Source: Bacteroidales bacterium
Lineage (GTDB): Bacteria; Bacteroidota; Bacteroidia; Bacteroidales; UBA3663
Direction: 5' to 3'
Assembly: GCA_016293065.1 (NCBI GenBank)
Contig: JAEDEY010000031.1
Span: 1 to 21,342, forward strand
DNA: 21,342 bases
Both the position numbers and the translations under genes were made by a program. Of this stretch, positions 1 to 7,280 are shown piece by piece. Below the pieces are notes generated by a model that saw nothing but the letters and a program-made list of their open reading frames with translations, ran no database searches and was not told where the DNA came from. Positions within the stretch are counted from its first letter, which is position 1, and the number at the start of each line of letters is the position of its first letter.

Positions 1-43
1 GCTGGTTTCAACCTTACAGGTTTGATCCCATCCTGCATAAAAG

Positions 44-115
44 TATCCAGGCTGGGAATCGAACCCAGATCAAAGGTTTAGGAAACCTCCGTTCTATCCA
101 TTGAACTACCCAGAC
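44..115 (-). tRNA. tRNA-Arg (anticodon CCU)
   Basis: Read on the minus strand this folds as a complete 72-nt cloverleaf. It has a 7-bp acceptor stem, U8 and A9, a D stem GTTC/GAAC with an 8-nt loop, an anticodon stem GAGGT/ACCTT around the loop TTCCTAA (anticodon CCU, reading AGG), a 5-nt variable region, and a T arm CTGGG-TTCGATT-CCCAG. The discriminator base is A and the CCA end is not encoded. The acceptor stem contains three wobble pairs (1-72, 4-69 and 5-68), which is weak for a tRNA; the remaining stems are sound. A good Bacteroidetes promoter sits upstream, so the gene is probably expressed. Confidence 0.93.
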
Positions 116-156
116 AAAAAAGAGCATATACGGCATCTGTGTGCGAAAATGCGACG

Positions 157-187
157 CAAAGTTAATAAATTATTGAAGAAGTACAAA
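157..187 (-). promoter_or_regulatory. Promoter of the tRNA-Arg gene
   Basis: On the minus strand a TTTG (187 to 184) lies 19 bp upstream of TAACTTTG (164 to 157), which matches the Bacteroidetes primary-sigma consensus TTTG/TAnnTTTG. Transcription would begin near 150, about 35 bases before the mature tRNA 5' end. Confidence 0.65.
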
Positions 188-204
188 ACAAATTGCACTT
201 TTTT

Positions 205-235
205 TTGGCAGTATCAACTTTTTGTGCTATTTTTG
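205..235 (+). promoter_or_regulatory. Promoter of the ruvB operon
   Basis: TTG at 205-207 is followed after 20 bp by TATTTTTGC (228-236), a full match to the Bacteroidetes -7 box. The predicted start near 241 leaves a leader of about 29 bases before the ATG at 270 and argues against a longer RuvB starting at the TTG at 222. It overlaps no element of the divergent tRNA promoter (157-187). Confidence 0.6.
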
Positions 236-269
236 CGTCAAAAGTCACATGACTTATGATAAGAATAAT

Positions 270-1313
270 ATGAATAACGATTTTGATATAAGAAGTGCCC
301 GAAGTGCGTCGGAGCAGGAAAAGGAAGTCGAAAAGGCTCTCCGTCCGCTTGCTTTTGACGATTTCTCGGGGCAGGAAAAAGTCATTGAAAACCTCCGCAT
401 CTTCGTTGCTGCAGCCAAGATGCGAGGCGAGGCTCTCGACCATACTCTTTTTCATGGACCTCCTGGCCTTGGAAAGACTACCTTGTCGAATATCATAGCC
501 AACGAGCTTGGGGTAGGATTTAAGGTTACCTCAGGCCCCGTGCTCGATAAGCCAGGCGACCTTGCTGGTCTGCTTACCTCGCTCGAACGCAACGATGTGC
601 TGTTTATCGACGAGATACATCGTCTGTCGCCTATCGTCGAAGAATATCTCTACAGCGCGATGGAAGACTATCGCATCGACATCATGATTGATAAAGGACC
701 TGCTGCAAGGAGCATACAGATCGATCTTGCGCCATTCACGCTCATTGGCGCTACCACTCGCAGCGGTTTGCTCACAGCACCATTGAGGGCTCGATTTGGC
801 ATCAACATGCATCTCGAATATTATGATACTGAAGTGCTGGCTCAGATTGTTGGCCGTTCGGCATCGATACTTGGCTCTCACTGTACCGAGGAGGCTGCCA
901 TCGAGATTGCCCTGCGCAGCCGAGGTACCCCGCGTGTCGCCAATGCGCTCTTGCGTCGTGTGCGTGACTTTGCCATGGTCAAGGGCAAGGGAATGATTGA
1001 TATCGAGATTGCCAAATTCGCACTCGAAGCTCTCGGTGTCGATAAATATGGACTTGATGAGATCGACAACAAGCTTCTCACCACCATAATTGATAAGTTT
1101 AACGGAGGTCCTGTCGGCTTGACTACCATTGCTACGGCTCTGGGCGAGGATAGCGGTACCGTAGAGGATGTCTATGAGCCATATCTCATTAAGGAGGGCT
1201 TTATCAAACGCACTCCTCGCGGACGCGAAACTACGCTTCTGGCATATAAGCACCTCCATAGGGAAATACCTCGCAAATTCATGGCCGAGGATTCCCAAAC
1301 CTCATTGTTCTGA
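270..1313 (+). CDS. ruvB: Holliday junction branch-migration ATPase RuvB
   Basis: RuvB is the hexameric AAA+ motor that, with RuvA, drives Holliday-junction branch migration in recombinational repair in the cytoplasm. The 347-residue protein has the family's usual length. Walker A GPPGLGKT is at residues 63-70, Walker B LFIDEIHR at 111-118, the sensor-1 GATTRSG at 160-166, and the arginine-finger segment PLRARFG follows. The C-terminal winged-helix domain ends in the RTPRGRETT signature. The ATG at 270 was chosen because the residues from NNDFDIRSA onwards look family-like and the promoter lies at 205-235; the in-frame TTG at 222 would add 16 unrelated residues and fall inside the promoter. 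The flippase gene starts one base after the stop, so the two are probably co-transcribed. Confidence 0.97.
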   Translation: MNNDFDIRSARSASEQEKEVEKALRPLAFDDFSGQEKVIENLRIFVAAAKMRGEALDHTLFHGPPGLGKTTLSNIIANELGVGFKVTSGPVLDKPGDLAGLLTSLERNDVLFIDEIHRLSPIVEEYLYSAMEDYRIDIMIDKGPAARSIQIDLAPFTLIGATTRSGLLTAPLRARFGINMHLEYYDTEVLAQIVGRSASILGSHCTEEAAIEIALRSRGTPRVANALLRRVRDFAMVKGKGMIDIEIAKFALEALGVDKYGLDEIDNKLLTTIIDKFNGGPVGLTTIATALGEDSGTVEDVYEPYLIKEGFIKRTPRGRETTLLAYKHLHREIPRKFMAEDSQTSLF

Positions 1314-1314
1314 T

Positions 1315-2841
1315 ATGTTGCTCAAGACTTTATTCAAGGATACGGCTCTGTATGGACTTCCATCCATCGTGGGCCGATTTCTCAATTATCTGCTTGTCAT
1401 CCTTTATACAGCAGTGATGCCTGCTTCGTCAGGTGAATATGGCGTCGTCACCAATCTCTATGCCTTTACGGCTCTCATTCTCGTCTTTCTTACTTTTGGC
1501 ATGGAGACTACACTCTTCCGCTTTGCAAACAAGCAGGACGAGAATCCCATGCATGTCTATTCGACGGCTCTCATCACGGTAGGTAGCCTGTCTCTGGGCT
1601 TCCTTGCGATTGTGTTTGCATTTCTCAGTCAGCTGTCGTCGTGGCTCGGGTATGCCGAACATCCAGAGTATATTGCCATTATGGCAATCATTGTGGCAAT
1701 CGACGCTTTTGCCTGTATCCCGTTTGTCTATCTTCGCTATCAGCAGAAGGCCAAGAAATTTGCTTGCCTCAAGATGCTGAATATCTTGGTAAACATAGGA
1801 CTCAATCTCTTAGTTTTCCTCGTATGCCCATTGATCAATGAGTCTCATCCGTCTTGGATAAGCTGGTTCTACAATTCGCAATACCTTGCGGGCTATGTCT
1901 TCGTCATCAATCTCATTACGAGCATTGTGACACTGCTTCTGCTCTTCAAGGAGTGGATGCCTGGAGGCCAGTTCAAGGCTTCTGACGGCAGTGTGTATGC
2001 CTTTCATTATGTGTGGGATAATTCGCTGTTTAAGAGGATGTTCCGCTATAGCTATCCAATCCTGATACTCGGAGTGGCAGGAGTCCTTAATCAAACTCTC
2101 GATAAGATTATCTATCGTTTTCTTGTGCCTGGACTCGAGGGCGAACAGCAGCTCGGCATCTATGGCGCATGTTTCAGGATAGCCATGATAATGGCGATGT
2201 TCACTCAGGCCTTCCGCTTTGCTTATGAGCCTATCATCTTCAATAAGTCGAAAGAACGTAAGGATGTGGTCGAGACCAATGCTCTCGGCATGAAATATTT
2301 CATTGCCGTTTCTCTGCTCGGCTTTCTTGCAGTCATGGCATGGATCGATGTGCTCAAGGTCGTCATCATTCGAGATTCGGGATATTGGGAGGGACTTGAG
2401 GTTGTGCCAATCGTCATGGCAGCCGAGATTATGATGGGCATATATTTCAATCTCTCATTCTGGTATAAGCTCATTGACCAGACGCTTTGGGGAGCTCTCT
2501 TTTCGGTCGTGGGCTGCACTGTGCTATGTGCCGTTAACATCTTATTTGTGCCTCAATACGGTTACATGGCATGTGCGTGGGGAGGTTTTGCGGGCTATGC
2601 AACCTGTATGCTGTTCAGCTATTTCGTCGGTCAGCACAAGAACCCTATCCCATACGACATGAAAGCCATTGCCGGATATTTCTTGTTGGCTGTCGTCCTT
2701 TTTGTGACGATGATGGTATTGCCATTCGATGGCATTGCCAATATCGTGGTACGCACACTTCTGCTGTGTGTCTATGCTGCTGTTTTCTGCTTTAGGGAAT
2801 TGCCTTTGGCTCGTTTGCTCAAGAAGTCAAAACAAGTATAA
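1315..2841 (+). CDS. Polysaccharide/lipopolysaccharide flippase-like membrane protein (MOP superfamily)
   Basis: A 508-residue, strongly hydrophobic protein with about 12-14 predicted membrane helices, starting MLLKTLFKDTALYGL. The opening amphipathic segment followed by GLPSIVGRFLNYLL, and the mid-protein SYPILILGVAGVLNQTLDKI, resemble Wzx/RfbX-type polysaccharide biosynthesis proteins that move lipid-linked sugars across the inner membrane. The start ATG at 1315 is one base after the ruvB stop; an upstream in-frame start inside ruvB would add 49 non-hydrophobic residues and is rejected. Coupling to ruvB rather than to glycosyltransferases means the substrate cannot be inferred: LPS, capsule or another lipid-linked glycan are all possible. 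Family assignment is firm; specificity is unknown. Confidence 0.85.
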   Translation: MLLKTLFKDTALYGLPSIVGRFLNYLLVILYTAVMPASSGEYGVVTNLYAFTALILVFLTFGMETTLFRFANKQDENPMHVYSTALITVGSLSLGFLAIVFAFLSQLSSWLGYAEHPEYIAIMAIIVAIDAFACIPFVYLRYQQKAKKFACLKMLNILVNIGLNLLVFLVCPLINESHPSWISWFYNSQYLAGYVFVINLITSIVTLLLLFKEWMPGGQFKASDGSVYAFHYVWDNSLFKRMFRYSYPILILGVAGVLNQTLDKIIYRFLVPGLEGEQQLGIYGACFRIAMIMAMFTQAFRFAYEPIIFNKSKERKDVVETNALGMKYFIAVSLLGFLAVMAWIDVLKVVIIRDSGYWEGLEVVPIVMAAEIMMGIYFNLSFWYKLIDQTLWGALFSVVGCTVLCAVNILFVPQYGYMACAWGGFAGYATCMLFSYFVGQHKNPIPYDMKAIAGYFLLAVVLFVTMMVLPFDGIANIVVRTLLLCVYAAVFCFRELPLARLLKKSKQV

Positions 2842-2852
2842 ATGATAGTATT

Positions 2853-2889
2853 TTTCTTTAATTTTACTTAAAGAAACCGCTTTTTTTTT
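2853..2889 (+). terminator. Terminator-like hairpin after the ruvB-flippase operon
   Basis: A perfect 9-bp inverted repeat, TTTCTTTAA (2853-2861) and TTAAAGAAA (2868-2876), encloses a 6-base loop. It is followed by CCGC and nine T residues (2881-2889). The stem is A+T-rich, so termination may be partial. The T tract runs into the -33 element of the next promoter. Confidence 0.45.
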
Positions 2890-2917
2890 GTATATTTGTT
2901 TTTATTTCTTATATTTG
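2887..2917 (+). promoter_or_regulatory. Promoter of the lipoprotein-GH127 operon
   Basis: TTTG (2887-2890), a 19-bp spacer, then TATATTTGC (2910-2918) fit the Bacteroidetes promoter consensus. A second TATATTTG at 2891-2898 lacks a well-placed -33 box. Transcription would begin near 2924, giving a leader of about 18 bases before the ATG at 2942. Confidence 0.6.
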
Positions 2918-2941
2918 CGCGTAAAATTGTAGAAAATAGAA

Positions 2942-4003
2942 ATGAAACTTATTAGAATAGTTTTTTTGTGTGTTGCTGTCCAGGCATTGCTGCTTGCGTC
3001 ATGTGATGAGAGTGATAACAATGTAAAGATTACCACCGAAAAGTTCCCTGTAGGAACTGTCTCATGGGCATCAGAAGTCACAGCCGAACAGCGCACAGTG
3101 ATATCCGATCTTATCAATAGTCTGGTTTGCGTCGAAGAGACTGAGTTCTTCATGGGAGGTCAGGCCAAGACAGTCACCCGCCCAAATTATTTCTCGGGTT
3201 TCTCGAGCAAAGACACTATCTGGGACGAGAACTTAGCCATCCTCAACGATACTCTGTCGAAAAAGACTGGTATGTTCCCTTATTGCTTGGTATATTATAA
3301 CAATGGCATTCCTGTCGGACCTGTCGTCAAGGTGAAGATGCCAAGCTATTACATCGGAAAGTTCGAGATTACCCAGGGGCAATGGGATGCTGTCATGAGC
3401 CGTCGTCCAACGGGTACTTACTGCAAGGTCGAGGAACTGAAGGGTACGGCTTCATGGTACAAGGAGACAGGTTTGGGCACGGATGTGGCTGCATATAATA
3501 TCTCTTACGACGATGCCGTCGAGTTCTGTGAGACACTGAGCATGAAGACCGGACTCCATTTCCGCCTGCCTACCGAGGCTGAATGGGAATGTGCTGCACG
3601 TGGTGGCAAGGCTACTCGTGGATACAACTACAGCGGTTCGGACAACTACAGTGACGTGGCATGGAACTACTACAATGCTTGTACCAAACTTGGCAACGAG
3701 AACTATGGCGTACATGCTGGAGGCGAACTGCTGGCCAACGAACTTGGAATATATGATATGAGTGGCAACGTTTCAGAGTGGGTTGCCAATTCATATTATT
3801 GGTATGACTACCGCGATACTTTCAATCCTCAAGGCAAAGTGGGTGGCGATACGCTCATCTTGCGTGGTGGCAGTTGGGTACAGAAGAAGTCAACCGAATA
3901 TTGCCCAGCCAATCGCCGTAAGTTCATCAAGAGTTCTTATAGCGAACAGAGCTTCCTCGATGCTATTGCCTATTGTGGCTTCCGCATTGCTTTGTCAAAA
4001 TAA
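2942..4003 (+). CDS. SUMF1/FGE-fold lipoprotein, probably surface-exposed, lacking the FGE cysteine pair
   Basis: A 353-residue protein with a type II signal peptide; the lipobox is LAS|C with Cys21 as the acylated residue. The following DESD resembles the acidic export signal of Bacteroidetes surface lipoproteins. Residues about 60-351 form a formylglycine-generating-enzyme (SUMF1) domain: YIGKFEITQGQWDAVM (137-152), FRLPTEAEWECAARGG (207-222), YDMSGNVSEWV (271-281), LRGGSW (307-312) and YCGFRIA (344-350). In active FGEs a cysteine pair follows the RGGS motif. Here the first position is Gln314 and only Cys321 is nearby, displaced, so sulfatase activation is unlikely. Such domains in Bacteroidetes are often structural or binding modules (GldJ/GldK are examples). 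It is eight bases upstream of the GH127-like gene and almost certainly co-transcribed with it. No sulfatase gene is adjacent. Confidence 0.85.
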   Translation: MKLIRIVFLCVAVQALLLASCDESDNNVKITTEKFPVGTVSWASEVTAEQRTVISDLINSLVCVEETEFFMGGQAKTVTRPNYFSGFSSKDTIWDENLAILNDTLSKKTGMFPYCLVYYNNGIPVGPVVKVKMPSYYIGKFEITQGQWDAVMSRRPTGTYCKVEELKGTASWYKETGLGTDVAAYNISYDDAVEFCETLSMKTGLHFRLPTEAEWECAARGGKATRGYNYSGSDNYSDVAWNYYNACTKLGNENYGVHAGGELLANELGIYDMSGNVSEWVANSYYWYDYRDTFNPQGKVGGDTLILRGGSWVQKKSTEYCPANRRKFIKSSYSEQSFLDAIAYCGFRIALSK

Positions 4004-4011
4004 AAGAATAA

Positions 4012-6549
4012 ATGAGGCATTCTTTTAGAAATATCATCCTAACCTTACTTGGTTGTATGTGCTGTGTGGCAGTACATTCTCAACATGTGCTTTATCAGTC
4101 GCAGTTCGACCTGCAGCAGGTCACATTGCTGCCAAGTGTCTTCAAGAATGCCCAAGACAATAATTACTCGGTGCTCCTTAAGTACGATGTCGATCGTCTG
4201 CTCACTCCTTATGTGCGTCAGGCAGGTCTGCACCGCACTCGCGACGAAAAGAGCCGTTATTATCAGTGGGACTTCGAACATCCTGCTTTCGAGAACTTTG
4301 CTTGGAATCCTTCGATGGCTATGGACGGTCATATTGCCGGACATTATCTCAGTGCTCTCTCATTGGCCTATGCTTCGTGTCACGATGTCACAGTCAGAGG
4401 CAAGCTCAAGGAACGACTCGACTATATGGTAGGCGTGATGAAAGACTGTCAGAATGCCTATTCCAAAGATAATAGCGGATTGAAAGGCTTTATCGGTGGT
4501 AATCCAGATAACGAAATTTGGAAAACCTTATATTCGGGCGATTACCGTGTCTATAACCAGCGTGGTAACTGGGTGCCTCTATATTGTCTGCACAAGACTT
4601 TGGCTGGTCTGCGCGATGCTTTCGTTCATGGAGGAAACACCGATGCCAAGACGATGTTCCGCGATCTGTGCGACTTCACCATCGAACTCGTCCATCTCTT
4701 CAATTCCGACATTATGGAGATGCAGATTCTGCAGTGGGAGCCAGGTGCCATCAACGAGGTTCTGGCTGACGCATATGTGCTCTTTGGCGATGGCAAATAC
4801 CTCAAGGCTGCTCAGAAATACTCTCATCAGATTATGATCGAGAATATGATCGGAGATGCAAATAACGAGTTTCTTGACGTAAAACAGACCAACGAGTGTA
4901 CTGCTAAGTTCGAGGGCTTTGCTCGTATCGATGAGATCAGTAGCGACGACCGATATCGGAAAGCAAGCCAACGCTACTGGATTGATGTGGCAACTCGCCG
5001 AGCTTCTGCTATCGGTGGTGTGGGTGTAGGCAGCTACTTCGCTCAGAAAGGCAAGAATTATAAGTATATTGAAGAAGGAGATGGCCCTGAGTCATGTACA
5101 TCTTATAATATGCTCAAGCTCACCGAACGACTCTTCTCAAAATGGCGCAACCCTGCTTATTCGGAGTATTACGAGAAGACACTTCTCAATCATATCCTCG
5201 GCACCATCGATCCTAAGACAGGCGGCTATGCCTTCTATACTTCGTTGCGACCAGAGAGTTACCGTATCTATTCTACTCCCAACGAGGCGATGTGGTGTTG
5301 CGTAGGCACCGGAATGGAGAATCCGTCGAAGTTCGGCGAATTTATCTATACTATCTCAAGCGATACTCTTTTTGTCAATCTTTTTATCGCCAGCGAACTC
5401 TCTGATGTACATTATGGTTTGAAGCAGGAAACCGACTTCCCTTATGGCAATAAATCGACAATTACAGTCACCAAGGGAGGTAACTATGCTATTGCAGTGC
5501 GTCATCCAGGATGGACAACCAACAAGTTCAACATACTTGTCAATGGCAAGATGCCAAGGAGCTTCAACCCAGAGAGAATCAAGCGAGGAGACATGATGTA
5601 TATCTCATGCGGCAAGTCGTGGAAACCTGGCGATGTAATCGAGATCAGTTATCCCATGTCATTGGGTATTGACCCGTGTCCCGGATCGTCGTATGTCTCT
5701 TTTACCTTCGGCCCAATGGTGCTTGCTGCAGTGACATCATCGACAGAGAAAGGCAGTGAGATATATGAGGAACTGTCAAACGAATATGCAGGAGAGGGAC
5801 GTCGCGACAATTCTCCTGCCAGCAAGATGAAGACTCGTAGTCTGGCTTATGCGCCAATGCTAATATGCGAACAACAGGAGGTGCCAACACGATTTAAGGT
5901 CAAGGATGGCAAGACTCTCACGTTTGCCATCGATGTTCATGCCCCTGGCTCTCCATGGAAGGAGGTCGAATTGCGACCATTCTTCTCAGTACACCATCAG
6001 CGCTATACTGTCTATTTCAATCAGCAGACCGAGTCGGCCTTCCTGCGTAGCCCTTTGTACAAGTCAGAGATTAAGAATATCGAGATTGAAGCAGCTACAT
6101 ACGATAAGGTCAACATAGGCGTTGAGGCAAGTGAGCAGAAGCATAAGCTCACGACAAGTGAAACGGTGACAGGTGGTATGTTGAACGAGAATTCGTTCCG
6201 CGATTGTCAGCCTAACCAGTGGATAGAGTTCGAACTCGACTGTTCAAAGGCTGCAGAATCCATACAATCGGCTCGCGACAGTGTCACACTCTTGTGTCGT
6301 TTTTATGTGGCCGACCGTGGCCGACAGTGTGAGATAAGTGTAGATGGCGAACAAGTGGCACGTTACATGGTACCAAGCAATAAGGCCGCTGTAGGCAAGG
6401 AGAAACTATTTGATCAGCCTATCAACATCCCTGCATGGGCCATTCAGGGCAAGAAGACCATCAGAGTGCGTTATGCAGCCAGCAATGGCTTCTCTCCAAA
6501 ACTTTTCAATGTGCGTCTGGTGAAGAACATTCCTCACTTGTTCAATTAG
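4012..6549 (+). CDS. Secreted GH127/GH146-family (DUF1680) beta-L-arabinofuranosidase-like protein with altered active site
   Basis: An 845-residue exported protein with a signal peptide at about 1-23 (cleavage near VHS|Q). Residues about 30-450 form the (alpha/alpha)6 catalytic region of the former DUF1680 family, seen in GHYLSALSLAYA (110-121), WVPLYCLHKTLAGLRDAF (187-204) and SYNMLKLTERLF (364-375). In this family one Glu and three Cys bind zinc, one Cys being the nucleophile; all four appear present as Glu360, Cys362, Cys429 and Cys430. The expected acid/base Glu (in REHF-like motifs, 19 residues before the zinc Glu) is Ser341, and the usual HANTQ sugar-binding motif reads QTNEC at 292-296. 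Two beta-sandwich regions follow; residues 656-669 match the DUF4986-type segment, and about 697-845 form a further beta domain. Substrate may be altered, or the protein may be non-catalytic. Last gene of the operon with the lipoprotein. Confidence 0.85.
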   Translation: MRHSFRNIILTLLGCMCCVAVHSQHVLYQSQFDLQQVTLLPSVFKNAQDNNYSVLLKYDVDRLLTPYVRQAGLHRTRDEKSRYYQWDFEHPAFENFAWNPSMAMDGHIAGHYLSALSLAYASCHDVTVRGKLKERLDYMVGVMKDCQNAYSKDNSGLKGFIGGNPDNEIWKTLYSGDYRVYNQRGNWVPLYCLHKTLAGLRDAFVHGGNTDAKTMFRDLCDFTIELVHLFNSDIMEMQILQWEPGAINEVLADAYVLFGDGKYLKAAQKYSHQIMIENMIGDANNEFLDVKQTNECTAKFEGFARIDEISSDDRYRKASQRYWIDVATRRASAIGGVGVGSYFAQKGKNYKYIEEGDGPESCTSYNMLKLTERLFSKWRNPAYSEYYEKTLLNHILGTIDPKTGGYAFYTSLRPESYRIYSTPNEAMWCCVGTGMENPSKFGEFIYTISSDTLFVNLFIASELSDVHYGLKQETDFPYGNKSTITVTKGGNYAIAVRHPGWTTNKFNILVNGKMPRSFNPERIKRGDMMYISCGKSWKPGDVIEISYPMSLGIDPCPGSSYVSFTFGPMVLAAVTSSTEKGSEIYEELSNEYAGEGRRDNSPASKMKTRSLAYAPMLICEQQEVPTRFKVKDGKTLTFAIDVHAPGSPWKEVELRPFFSVHHQRYTVYFNQQTESAFLRSPLYKSEIKNIEIEAATYDKVNIGVEASEQKHKLTTSETVTGGMLNENSFRDCQPNQWIEFELDCSKAAESIQSARDSVTLLCRFYVADRGRQCEISVDGEQVARYMVPSNKAAVGKEKLFDQPINIPAWAIQGKKTIRVRYAASNGFSPKLFNVRLVKNIPHLFN

Positions 6550-6613
6550 TCGTATGTAGTGTGTTTACATCATAGTAATGTATAATACAGGCATGATAAT
6601 AATTGCAGTAGTG

Positions 6614-7216
6614 CTATTGCAATATGGAACTCAATAATTTGTCAATCTGATGGATTATTGAGTTTTTTTCATCATTATATATCACTATGTCGGCACGTTC
6701 ATCTTTCTTTTCTTGTGACATCTGGTTTTCTATTCGTCTGATAATCTGCTGCCGTGAGGCATGGTCACGTGTCGTTGCACGGGCTAAACGCATCTCGAAT
6801 GGAGCAGATACGCTCACCACAATGTCTGGTTTTACCAATTCGTCAAAATGACTCTCAAAGAGAATGGCAGATTCGAAGAACAATAGCACATTCTTGTCGC
6901 CAACCTTGGCGTTCATTTCTCTATAAAGTTTTGTGATATCGCGTGCCACAGCGGGGTGTACCAGATTATTCATCTTGTTCAGTGCCTCGGCATTGCCAAA
7001 GATAGCAGCCGACAGATGTTGCTTGTTGAGTGTGCCATCAGCATTGTACGTTTCTGTACCGAACAATGTTGTCAGCCCATTCCTCAGTTCTGAGTCGCTG
7101 TGCATCAGTAGCTTTGCGTTGGCATCACAGTCATATACAATGTATCCCATAACCCGAAGCAGTTCGCTGACTACCGATTTGCCGCATCCTATACCTCCTG
7201 TTAGTGCGATTATCAT
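6614..7216 (-). CDS. coaE: Dephospho-CoA kinase
   Basis: CoaE phosphorylates the 3'-OH of dephospho-CoA with ATP, the last step of coenzyme A synthesis, in the cytoplasm. The 200-residue protein opens with MIIALTGGIGCGKS, whose P-loop GGIGCGKS spans residues 7-14. It continues with YDCDANAK, HPAVARD and a lid-like LARATTRDHASRQQIIRRI segment, all typical of the family. The ATG at 7216 places the P-loop at the usual distance from the N terminus; an in-frame TTG at 7237 would add seven residues and is less likely. It is the last gene of the nusB-yajC-ybbR-coaE cluster, 64 bases after ybbR, and converges with the GH127-like gene, whose terminator it contains. Confidence 0.95.
   Translation of the reverse strand: MIIALTGGIGCGKSVVSELLRVMGYIVYDCDANAKLLMHSDSELRNGLTTLFGTETYNADGTLNKQHLSAAIFGNAEALNKMNNLVHPAVARDITKLYREMNAKVGDKNVLLFFESAILFESHFDELVKPDIVVSVSAPFEMRLARATTRDHASRQQIIRRIENQMSQEKKDERADIVIYNDEKNSIIHQIDKLLSSILQ
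6629..6669 (+). terminator. Rho-independent terminator of the GH127-like operon, inside the 3' end of coaE
   Basis: ACTCAATAAT (6629-6638) and ATTATTGAGT (6654-6663) are perfect 10-bp arms around a 15-base loop, extended by one further A-T pair. Seven T residues (6663-6669) follow on the plus strand. It lies about 80 bases after the GH127-like stop but within the last codons of the convergent coaE. Confidence 0.65.
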
Positions 7217-7280
7217 AATGTCTTTTTGTGCAAGCAATCAATATTTATTATATATCAGTTTCAAATATGCCAAGTTATCT

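Noticed and set aside
1..43. Possible second tRNA fragment or tRNA terminator at the left edge
   Set aside because: Only a short imperfect stem (CAACCT with AGGTTTG) is visible, with no T-arm consensus and no T run in the direction of the tRNA gene.
222..269. Longer RuvB start at an in-frame TTG
   Set aside because: The extra 16 residues are not RuvB-like and the TTG lies inside the promoter, upstream of the predicted transcription start.
531..1298. A 255-codon open frame on the minus strand opposite ruvB
   Set aside because: Fully within ruvB, no recognisable domain and no promoter; a coding shadow.
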